This document shows, piece by piece, positions 40,965 to 48,701 of a stretch of DNA of 54,769 bases. Position numbers and translations under genes: made by a program. The notes beneath the pieces were generated by a model that did no database searches, was not told the origin of the DNA, and saw only the letters and a list, made by a program, of their open reading frames with translations. Source of the DNA: CAYNEO01 sp964396245 (GTDB lineage: Bacteria; Zixibacteria; MSB-5A5; GN15; FEB-12); the NCBI GenBank assembly GCA_964396245.1, contig CAYNEO010000024.1, forward strand, positions 1 through 54,769, read 5' to 3'. How positions within the stretch are numbered: position 1 is the first letter of the stretch; each line of letters begins with the position of its first letter.

Positions 40965-43799
40965 TTATCTGTATCCGAAAATTTCCGCCCAGAGAATGAG
41001 CAGAATGAGTGACAATCCAATAAACAGGGCCACGCTGCCGAATATCTTGGCGGTCCGAACCACGACCCGGGGCAGAGGCTCAGCCAGGTGCTTCTTCAAT
41101 TCACGCGATTTCACGAGCTCTTCGTACTCGAGCGGGCGGTCCTGCTTGAGCTCCTCGAGCGGAACCCGACCGGTAAAGATCACCGTATCCATCGGGAACT
41201 TGTCCGGACGGAAATGGGTGTTGAAGAAATGGACCGTGAAAATGAAAGCCACCGCCAGTAGAGCCTCGTCTGAATGAATGATAGTCGCGACATTGATAAT
41301 CCATCCCGGCAGGAAAAGCGTGAAGAACTCAGGGAACCACAACATCAGTCCCGTCGCGCCGATAACCGCCACGCCCCAGAAGACTGCGAAATAGTCGAAC
41401 TTTTCCCAGTACGTCCACCGACCATACCGCGGGCGGGGACCCGCACCGATGAACCACTTGAGCGTGCCGACCAGATCCTTCCAATCCTTCTTATTGGGAA
41501 GCATTGAGTTCTTGTCAAAGAGGTACTTCTTCCAGCTCTTCCGCGTCTTTCGCTTTTCCCGGATCAAATCGAAAATGTGAATACCGAAATACGTGAACGT
41601 CACAATCGCTGCAATCCGGTGAATGTAGGACGCCGACTCAAAACCTCCGAGCAGACCCGAGAGCCATTGTGCCCAGCCCAGGTACGAGAACTTCAATGTC
41701 ATGCCGGTAAGCGCCAGCGCAAGAAAACTCGTGACAACCATGATATGCAGTCGGCTGTGGAGCGGCTTGAACCGGCGGTATTCCAGGCGCCCGACATTGG
41801 CCATGCGAAGGTGCTCGTGTTGCTTCATTGCCTGGAATGACTTCGGCAGCCACAGCAGGGTATGGGTACCGGCCACGGCCAGGGTGCCAACCAACAGCGT
41901 AGTCATAAACCAGAACGTATAGAATAAGATCGGGTACTTCGTCCGGTCATGGTGAGTCGCATGCGTGAGATATCCGGCAAACTGGCGATGTGAACCCTTG
42001 TGGCATTGCCCACAGGTCTTTACGATATTTTGCCGCGACAGATGCGACTTCGGATTCGAGGGCGGCAGGATATCATGTGAGCCATGACAGTCGTAACACT
42101 TGGCGGCCGCGGCATACCCGAGCTTTGACACCTTGCCGTGGAACGTTTCGAAATATGACTCGGCGACATCCTGGTGGCATCCGCCGCACTGATTCATGAT
42201 GTTCAGCCGGAACCCAATCGCATCCGTGCGAATAATGCTGTGCGATTTATGACAGTCACTGCATGTCGGCAGGGAATCCTGTGTATCGGAAACTTCCGGG
42301 GAATGGATACTCTGTTCGAATTTTTCGTAGATGCCGTTGTGGCACTTGGCGCAGGTTGCCGGAATATTGTCGCGGTATACCGTCGACTGAGGATTGTCTT
42401 CCGGCAGCATGTGGTGCGGTGTATGACAATCCGTGCACATGGCCGTAACGACGAGACCGCTCTCGAGAAGTCCCTTCCCGTGGATTCCGTTCTTGTACTC
42501 GTGGACGATATCGCGCGGACCGCCCGGGTATCGCAGACTGGCGACCCCGTTCTCCCCGTGGCATTCTCCGCACAAATCGGGGACCGCCGTTGGATATGTC
42601 GGCGATTCGGGATCGGTGTGCAGGAGTACTCCGTGCGTGCCGTGACATGTACGACATTCAGGTGCATCCGGGTCACCACGATTAACCAGGGTGCCGTGAA
42701 TACCCGTCTGGAAGGTCTGCATCACTTCGCTGTGGCAGATTGAGCAGTCGACCTTGGCGATTACCGTTGCGCACGGCCGTTCCTCGTGGCCCGGGGTAGC
42801 CCCCGTGTGGCACTGAGCGCATGTCACGCTGGTGTGGGCCGAATTATGGACTTCGACCGTGTCCACGAACATCGAGACCGTATCACCCTTGACGATTCCA
42901 ACAAGATTTGTTTTGCCGTGGCACTCCATGCATTGCTTGTCGGCGACGCCCTCCTCATACAGCACCTTGCGAATCCGGTGAGGGGAGTGGCAGTCCACAC
43001 ATACCGGGACCTTGTTCGGTTCCTTCTCCCACAATTCTCCCCGGATAACCTTCTGGTGTACCCGCTCGATCTGCCCGTGGCATTTCTGGCACGTTTTGGG
43101 CACATTCTCTCGGCTGATGCTCGACTTGGGATCGTCGGTAGCCCGGACATTATGAGCCGTGTGACAATCCGAGCAGACCGCTGTTACGATCAACCCCTGC
43201 TTGTATAACCCCTGACCGTGGATACTCTGTGAATAATGAACGAAGACACTGTCCTGCGGGATATTGTACTTCCGCGTGACCGGCGTGCCTTCCTTGTGAC
43301 AGCTGCCGCACATAAAGGGAATGTTGAACTTGGTCACCCGCGATTTCGGGTCCGAGGGCGGCAGGATATCGTGCGAGCCGTGGCAGTCCCAGCAGCGGGG
43401 AGCCAGTTTCTCGCCCGCTTCTGCCAGCTGTCCGTGAAGACTGGCATTATAGGTAGAAGCGATATCGTCATGGCAGAGCCCGCAGTCAACCGGTCCGACA
43501 TTTTCCGCATGCGGAAACTCCGTATCCATGAGTTCGGTGTGGCAATCGACGCACTCCAGCGAGCCGTGTACCGATGACTCAAACTTGTCCAGATTCACAT
43601 AAACGGAAATCTCCTGACCGTCGCGCTCGCCGGTGAGGGATTCATCCTCATGACAGAGCATGCACTCGTCCACGCTCTGGCCGAGAACCGGCAGCCCCAA
43701 AGCAGAAAGGAAGAGAAAAACGATCACCACTGCGGCGAAGCCGTGCAGTGACCTCAAACAGCTATGCTGTCTATTCCCCCGTTGAACCTGTGCCAACAC
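40965..43799 (-). CDS. 19-heme cytochrome c fused to membrane cytochrome b
   Basis: A 944-residue protein with a signal sequence near residues 20-40 (AAVVIVFLFLSALGLPVLGQ). I count 19 CxxCH motifs between about residues 45 and 610. Several are arranged as repeated di-heme units of about 33 residues: CxxCHxxH, a PxS segment, NI/NV, CxxCH (CYDCHGSHDILPPSNPKS and CWDCHGSHDILPPSDPKS are near duplicates). From about residue 622 there is a b-type cytochrome domain with five or six membrane helices and conserved His (PLHSRLHIMV, SYIHRIAAIV, GIHIFDLI, IIHSDEALL, FTVHFFNTHF). Predicted role: quinol oxidation at the inner membrane and electron delivery to periplasmic or outer-membrane carriers. The start is uncertain: GTG 43797-43799 or TTG next to it. 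Confidence 0.9.
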   Translation of the reverse strand: MLAQVQRGNRQHSCLRSLHGFAAVVIVFLFLSALGLPVLGQSVDECMLCHEDESLTGERDGQEISVYVNLDKFESSVHGSLECVDCHTELMDTEFPHAENVGPVDCGLCHDDIASTYNASLHGQLAEAGEKLAPRCWDCHGSHDILPPSDPKSRVTKFNIPFMCGSCHKEGTPVTRKYNIPQDSVFVHYSQSIHGQGLYKQGLIVTAVCSDCHTAHNVRATDDPKSSISRENVPKTCQKCHGQIERVHQKVIRGELWEKEPNKVPVCVDCHSPHRIRKVLYEEGVADKQCMECHGKTNLVGIVKGDTVSMFVDTVEVHNSAHTSVTCAQCHTGATPGHEERPCATVIAKVDCSICHSEVMQTFQTGIHGTLVNRGDPDAPECRTCHGTHGVLLHTDPESPTYPTAVPDLCGECHGENGVASLRYPGGPRDIVHEYKNGIHGKGLLESGLVVTAMCTDCHTPHHMLPEDNPQSTVYRDNIPATCAKCHNGIYEKFEQSIHSPEVSDTQDSLPTCSDCHKSHSIIRTDAIGFRLNIMNQCGGCHQDVAESYFETFHGKVSKLGYAAAAKCYDCHGSHDILPPSNPKSHLSRQNIVKTCGQCHKGSHRQFAGYLTHATHHDRTKYPILFYTFWFMTTLLVGTLAVAGTHTLLWLPKSFQAMKQHEHLRMANVGRLEYRRFKPLHSRLHIMVVTSFLALALTGMTLKFSYLGWAQWLSGLLGGFESASYIHRIAAIVTFTYFGIHIFDLIREKRKTRKSWKKYLFDKNSMLPNKKDWKDLVGTLKWFIGAGPRPRYGRWTYWEKFDYFAVFWGVAVIGATGLMLWFPEFFTLFLPGWIINVATIIHSDEALLAVAFIFTVHFFNTHFRPDKFPMDTVIFTGRVPLEELKQDRPLEYEELVKSRELKKHLAEPLPRVVVRTAKIFGSVALFIGLSLILLILWAEIFGYR

Positions 43800-43832
43800 C
43801 TCTTACATCCCTAATCGTGACAAAAACCCGAT

Positions 43833-43848
43833 GTTAGTTTTGACTAAC
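43833..43848. promoter_or_regulatory. TetR operator palindrome upstream of the 19-heme gene
   Basis: GTTAGT-TTTG-ACTAAC, with arms identical to the palindrome before the tetR gene and the same four-base spacer. It overlaps the expected -10 box, as expected for a repressor. Confidence 0.75.
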
Positions 43849-43867
43849 TTAAATGATTATCCCCTCC

Positions 43868-43873
43868 CGTCAA
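43868..43873 (-). promoter_or_regulatory. -35 element of the 19-heme gene promoter
   Basis: TTGACG on the minus strand, 9 bp from the CRP/FNR-type palindrome, the same spacing as at the tetR promoter. Confidence 0.5.
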
Positions 43874-43882
43874 GCAAAAAAC

Positions 43883-43896
43883 GTGATTTTTTTCAC
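43883..43896. promoter_or_regulatory. CRP/FNR-type site upstream of the 19-heme gene
   Basis: GTGATTTTTTTCAC (GTGA-N6-TCAC). Its centre is 49 bp from the TetR palindrome centre, against 50 bp at the tetR promoter. It also lies about 200 bp upstream of the divergent lipoprotein gene. Confidence 0.6.
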
Positions 43897-44097
43897 TTTC
43901 TTGGGTCGAACATACCTTTTTTGTGTTATTTCTAACGAGGCCGATCGCAAACGGTGCCTCCGGAAAACAACGAGAGGCAGGGACGCCGAGACGCCCCGGT
44001 GCTGGGGATACGCAGGTTAGACTTGCATGTCGGCAAAAAACTAAACAACTTACGGATGCGGGAAGTCCTTAATGATGGGAGATAACCCCAATCCGAT

Positions 44098-45837
44098 ATG
44101 CACTATCGATATCTCGGACAATCCGGCCGGTTGCCGGGCACAACTGTCGCACTCATAGTGCTCGGCCTCATGATTGCATTCAGCTGTAGAAGCCGGTATA
44201 TGGTGCGCGACGACCATGGGCGATTTATTCCGCCTCTCGAACAGAATATAGCCCACGGTGACACCCCGTTCGAGCAAAGCCTCTATGCATCGTATGAGGA
44301 CCTCTACGACGTTGAGAAAATCAAATACTACATAATGCTGGATCTCCTTAAAGGACTGGCCAAAAATGACGGCCGTAACACGAGCCGCTATGTCCTGCTG
44401 GAAGAACTCAAGAACTTGCACGTTGTATACGATGCCGCACGGGTTCGGCGTATCTTTCACGATGCCCTGCTGGAGCTCGACCGCCGGTGGGGTAGTCCAG
44501 ACAGCAACTACTTTATTGATATCGAATTGGCCAGGCGGGCCGAGCAGATTCGCCAGTGCGGCTGCTTCTTGCCCCAGAGCGAGCGGTATTTCGACGAACT
44601 CGGACGACTGGTAGCCCGCCTCGGGGTTTACGAGATTGTCGCGCTCGATGAAGGCGGCATGATCGTCGCCTTCAGCAACGGACTCAACGTTACCATCGGT
44701 CTGGATCAAACCTTCGAGCATCGGGTTGTGCGGGCCAGCAAGACTCTCGACAAACTTCTGAGCAGGCGTGACCTTGAAGATTTGAAGTCGGCGGACCGAA
44801 CAAGCGGCGGCAAAGAATCCGGAAGTTTTGATGTTGCCGAGATGCAGGATTCTCACAGCTTAAAACAGGATGAAATGGACAGCTATGGAAAAGTCGCTCT
44901 CGACCTCGGGTACGAAGAACTGGATATCAACCGGATCAACCTGCATATCCTTCCCACAACGTATGGAAATGGTGCCTGGAACGGAAAAGCGTCTGATGCA
45001 GAGGACTCTCCCTGGGCCTGGAGCCGGGCCTTCCTCGATTTCTTCATGAATATCAGAAATATTGCCGCCCGCCGAACACAAGGCCAAGACAGCCTGGACC
45101 TCACAATCGACTACGAAATAATCCGACAGACCGATACCGGCATCGTCGACGTAGCCGATGAGACCCTGCTGTTCCACCACGTGACCTCCGGGACAGAAAA
45201 AGACGACGGAATCAGTTTTCGACTGTTCACTCTCCCGTTCGTGAGCGTCGGTTCACAAGCCGCAGGGGATTACCAACTCAATCTAAAGATATCTGACGGC
45301 GAAAAGGCGGCTGTACGCAAATACCCGTTCACAATCGCCGACAGGCTGTATGATCTGCTGATAGTGGATATCGAGGGGCCGCAGTATTCAGGCATACCCA
45401 AATGTCCCCGAATAGCCGAGTCCCGCCCGGGTAAGAGTATCACCGTTTTGATACCGGTCAGAGACCTGCCCTATATCATCTCGGATAGCGCCTACTGCGC
45501 CACCGTGAGCATTTACATGTTCAGGAATGATGAAATCAAGAAAGGTTCGGTCCGCGTAAGCGATCTATATGCCTTCACATTCGATGATTCAGCCAGGGTC
45601 GACCTGCCTTCAGCTATCGATCAACCGGTTGATTCGAGCAACATCCGGCGCCCGGTCGCAACGATTCATGTGTGTCAACCCGCCCCTCAGGCCTATCTCA
45701 CGTACACATTCGAGGTTCCGAAGTCGCTTCCCGATGGCACCCGCGTTCGCTCCGGCAAGTATACGCTGGCCGCCATGGTCACCTCCGGGTCCATGAGAAT
45801 AGCCGAAGCGGTCATGACCGACCTGCAGATTCGCTGA
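44098..45837 (+). CDS. Lipoprotein of unknown function in the cytochrome locus
   Basis: A 579-residue protein with a probable lipoprotein signal (VALIVLGLMIAFSC, Cys30). The N-terminal third is helical (DVEKIKYYIMLDLLKGLA), the centre has a charged spacer, and the C-terminal half is beta-rich with several Ig-like strands (GDYQLNLKISDGEKAAVRKY and YTFEVPKSLPDGTRVRSGKY). This recalls the Ig-like modules of GWxTD-type proteins, but the GWxTD motif itself is absent. No CxxCH motif is present, although it lies between two multiheme genes and is divergent from the 19-heme gene. I do not recognise the family. The nearest Shine-Dalgarno-like sequence (GGGAG) is about 15 nt from the ATG, so the start is uncertain. 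Confidence 0.65.
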   Translation: MHYRYLGQSGRLPGTTVALIVLGLMIAFSCRSRYMVRDDHGRFIPPLEQNIAHGDTPFEQSLYASYEDLYDVEKIKYYIMLDLLKGLAKNDGRNTSRYVLLEELKNLHVVYDAARVRRIFHDALLELDRRWGSPDSNYFIDIELARRAEQIRQCGCFLPQSERYFDELGRLVARLGVYEIVALDEGGMIVAFSNGLNVTIGLDQTFEHRVVRASKTLDKLLSRRDLEDLKSADRTSGGKESGSFDVAEMQDSHSLKQDEMDSYGKVALDLGYEELDINRINLHILPTTYGNGAWNGKASDAEDSPWAWSRAFLDFFMNIRNIAARRTQGQDSLDLTIDYEIIRQTDTGIVDVADETLLFHHVTSGTEKDDGISFRLFTLPFVSVGSQAAGDYQLNLKISDGEKAAVRKYPFTIADRLYDLLIVDIEGPQYSGIPKCPRIAESRPGKSITVLIPVRDLPYIISDSAYCATVSIYMFRNDEIKKGSVRVSDLYAFTFDDSARVDLPSAIDQPVDSSNIRRPVATIHVCQPAPQAYLTYTFEVPKSLPDGTRVRSGKYTLAAMVTSGSMRIAEAVMTDLQIR

Positions 45838-45912
45838 ACTCCGCCTGGTATTCATGCGGCCTGCTACTGATCGTACGATGTCAAAGCAGGCTGTTCTATC
45901 CACGTTTTTGTA

Positions 45913-45941
45913 TTGACAGCAGAACCTGTCATGCCAATCTT
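45913..45941 (+). promoter_or_regulatory. Possible promoter of the octaheme fusion gene
   Basis: TTGACA (45913-45918), a 17-bp spacer, and a poor -10 AATCTT (45936-45941). It is 84 bp before the ATG at 46025. Confidence 0.35.
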
Positions 45942-46024
45942 GCGTTGTAGAGAATAGCTCGTTGCGCTCTCCGGGATTTGCAGCCTTCTTTGAGGTAAGT
46001 ACAGCGCACGGAAAGGATGTATGG

Positions 46025-48613
46025 ATGAAAAACCTCAGGGCTGAGTCTGCTCGATACCCGATTATCTTCCTTCTAGTACTAATATTATTCGCCGCGACCG
46101 ATCTGTACGCTCAACATCCCGATATTACGCTCCTCGACAAGGACATGAATATTATCAATCCGATATCGGATAGCGTCACGGTCCCATTCAGCACCCGCCA
46201 GACCTGTGGAATGTGTCATGATTACGATAAGATCACATCGGGATATCATTTTCAGGCAGGCTGGGAGCACATCTCCGATACATTCGGCGTGTCCGAAGGG
46301 AAACCCTGGATACTCTCCGACGGGTTCCTCGGCGGCTGGTATCCGTATGCCTTCCGGCAGTTGGCCAGGAAACACAACACGACCGCCGATGAGATCGATT
46401 TAACCGTATATGACTTTGTCGGTTTTTCGCAATATGCCGAAGGCCAGCCTCCCTGCGGCGCCTGCCACCCCGGAGGAGGCGGACTCGAGACCGATCGCAA
46501 CGGCAACCGGTACGACGAATACCTCGCCAGCCATCCCGACCTCAAGGATTCTCTCGATGGCGATTACTATCAGAGCAACTGGGACAAGAGCGGCGTGGTT
46601 GAGGCGGATTGCTTTATCTGCCACTTCAAGGGCTATAACTTCGACGTCCGGGTATCACAACTGGAAAAGGGCAACTACCAGTGGGCGTCGGTAGCCGCTA
46701 CCGGTATTGGTATCGTCAACGGATCCGTCAAGTATGGTACGCCCACAGTCGACTACAACAAGCGCTTCTTCAACGAGGACGGCACCATTACTCTGGACCT
46801 GTCCTGGCCGCCCCCGTCGGACAATTGTGTCTTCTGTCATGGTAAAGCCGAAGAACGCAAACGCGGCTTCTCATGGGATGACATCTTCAATCCCGATGTT
46901 CACAATGAGCGCGGCGTCAGTTGTTCGGCGTGTCACCCCGCCGGCCTGGACCACCAGATTGCCATCGGTCGCCGCAACGTCCGGCCGTCATTTGTTCCTC
47001 CACAGGGGAACATGCGGGGCTGCCGGGAGTGTCACCTCACCGGCTGGCTCGGGTCGCCAATCCCCAGGCACGCCAAGATAAGACCGTCGCACATCAACAG
47101 AATTGCCTGCGAATCCTGCCACATTCCGGAACTTCATCGCGCGGCTGCGCTGGGCAATGACGCTACCACCGGCGAGCTGCGTTTTATCAAGAATCCGCCG
47201 TCGGCAAAGTCGTTCGGCGCCGAGGCGGCGTGGAAACCGGTCTATGAACGAGATGAACTCCAGCGTGTATATCCGCTCAATGCGGTTCTGTCCGTGTACT
47301 GGGGTAATGTCGACGCCGACTCCATCATGTATCCGCTCTTCCTGAGCGAGCACAAAGCTGCGTGGAAACTCTACGGTGACTCTGTGAAAGATCACAACGG
47401 GGACGGTAACCCCGAGGTATATACCGACAACGAGATTGTCGCCGGCCTGAAAGCGTTCGAAAAAACCCTCCAGGACAACCAACGCTTTACCAGGGTTCAC
47501 CCGGTCTATCTGAAGGACAATAAAATATATGACCTCGATGATTCGGGGAAACTGAGAACGCGCGACTATAACCACGAAGACATGACGGTCAGCAGATTTT
47601 CGATCAATCACAACGTGGCGCCCGCCGGATTGGCACTGGGTAATAAGGGGTGCGAAGACTGTCACGACTATCACGCTCATTTCTTCAAGGGTCAGCGAGT
47701 TGTCGACCTCTACGGTCCGAACGGAAAACCGGTGACCAAAAGCGTGGGGTACTGGTACGGCTGTCGTCCGTGGTCCTTTTTCATTAACACGTTTTACCAG
47801 CGCGTACTCAGCCCGCTCGTCAGCGGCGGGGTCATTCTGGTGATCTTTCTTATCACCCTGCACTATCACAGCTATGGCCCCAAACGAATCCAGTTCGTTC
47901 CATACAGCGGCGAAGTGAAACGGTTCTCTCTGGTCGAACGCGGTATCCACCTCTTCCGGCTCATCGCTTTCGTTATTTTGGCCGGTACGGGGGTTATTCT
48001 CGCGTTTAACCTGACGGCCTGGCAGGAACTCTTCTTTGGCACTCCAAACCAGTTGCACTGGACTCATGTGGTTGCAGGTTTTGTTTTTCTGGTCACTACC
48101 GTCATGGGGATAATCGTCTGGTTCAAGGACGCGATGTTCGCCTCCTACGACAAACAATGGGTCCGCGATCTGGGCGGCTACCTCGGATTTAAGGGAGAGG
48201 TACCGGCAGGAAGATTCAACGCCGGGCAAAAAATGTTCTACTGGTATACTACCATCTTCGGTTCCCTGATCTCCATCACCGGTGTTTTTATGGTCTTCAT
48301 GTACGCCTTTCAGCTGTCGACGATATGCGTAATCGTCACCATCCACGCTTTTATCGCTTTCATTCTGATTGCCGGAGTGCTGGCTCATGCTTACCTGGGC
48401 ACAATCGCCAATCCCGGCACCTGGCGGGTCCTGGTCGACGGCTATGTCACAAAGGCGTGGGCGAAGCACCACCACCCGCAGTGGTTTAAGAAAATTATGG
48501 CCCAGCGAGGCGAGTCCGACAAGCTGGAAGATGAAGAAGAAACCGGAGAGGGCAAGAAGAGAGACAATAACAAACCTGATCGACCCTCCGGCCGCACCCC
48601 GGGAGCCGGCTAG
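46025..48613 (+). CDS. Octaheme cytochrome c fused to formate dehydrogenase gamma-like cytochrome b
   Basis: An 862-residue protein. ATG 46025 follows AAAGGA and begins a normal signal peptide (MKNLRAESARYPIIFLLVLI, cleaved near YAQ). 21 upstream codons are not signal-like. Eight CxxCH motifs are counted: CGMCH, CGACH, CFICH, CVFCH, CSACH, CRECH, CESCH and CEDCH, spread over residues 60-560 with long loops, unlike the tight di-heme repeats of the neighbouring proteins. From about residue 580 there are five membrane helices of the FdnI/FDH-gamma cytochrome b type (RGIHLFRLIAFVILAGTGVIL, HWTHVVAGFVFL, GQKMFYWYTTIFG, VTIHAFIAFILIAGVLAHAY). Predicted: quinol-cytochrome c electron exchange at the inner membrane, similar in role but opposite in domain order to Geobacter CbcL. 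Confidence 0.88.
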   Translation: MKNLRAESARYPIIFLLVLILFAATDLYAQHPDITLLDKDMNIINPISDSVTVPFSTRQTCGMCHDYDKITSGYHFQAGWEHISDTFGVSEGKPWILSDGFLGGWYPYAFRQLARKHNTTADEIDLTVYDFVGFSQYAEGQPPCGACHPGGGGLETDRNGNRYDEYLASHPDLKDSLDGDYYQSNWDKSGVVEADCFICHFKGYNFDVRVSQLEKGNYQWASVAATGIGIVNGSVKYGTPTVDYNKRFFNEDGTITLDLSWPPPSDNCVFCHGKAEERKRGFSWDDIFNPDVHNERGVSCSACHPAGLDHQIAIGRRNVRPSFVPPQGNMRGCRECHLTGWLGSPIPRHAKIRPSHINRIACESCHIPELHRAAALGNDATTGELRFIKNPPSAKSFGAEAAWKPVYERDELQRVYPLNAVLSVYWGNVDADSIMYPLFLSEHKAAWKLYGDSVKDHNGDGNPEVYTDNEIVAGLKAFEKTLQDNQRFTRVHPVYLKDNKIYDLDDSGKLRTRDYNHEDMTVSRFSINHNVAPAGLALGNKGCEDCHDYHAHFFKGQRVVDLYGPNGKPVTKSVGYWYGCRPWSFFINTFYQRVLSPLVSGGVILVIFLITLHYHSYGPKRIQFVPYSGEVKRFSLVERGIHLFRLIAFVILAGTGVILAFNLTAWQELFFGTPNQLHWTHVVAGFVFLVTTVMGIIVWFKDAMFASYDKQWVRDLGGYLGFKGEVPAGRFNAGQKMFYWYTTIFGSLISITGVFMVFMYAFQLSTICVIVTIHAFIAFILIAGVLAHAYLGTIANPGTWRVLVDGYVTKAWAKHHHPQWFKKIMAQRGESDKLEDEEETGEGKKRDNNKPDRPSGRTPGAG

Positions 48614-48631
48614 CGTACTTGAAAACTGATC

Positions 48632-48683
48632 TGAAAATGAATAGCGCCGACTGCTTTCGCGGTCGGCGCTTCATTTTTTGTGC
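48632..48683. terminator. Bidirectional terminator between the 8-heme and 11-heme genes
   Basis: AAAATGAAT-AGCGCCGAC pairs with GGTCGGCGCT-TCATTTTTT around a loop. There are A residues on the left and T residues on the right, so it can end both convergent transcripts. Confidence 0.88.
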
Positions 48684-48701
48684 GATATTGCAGGCAGGAG
48701 G

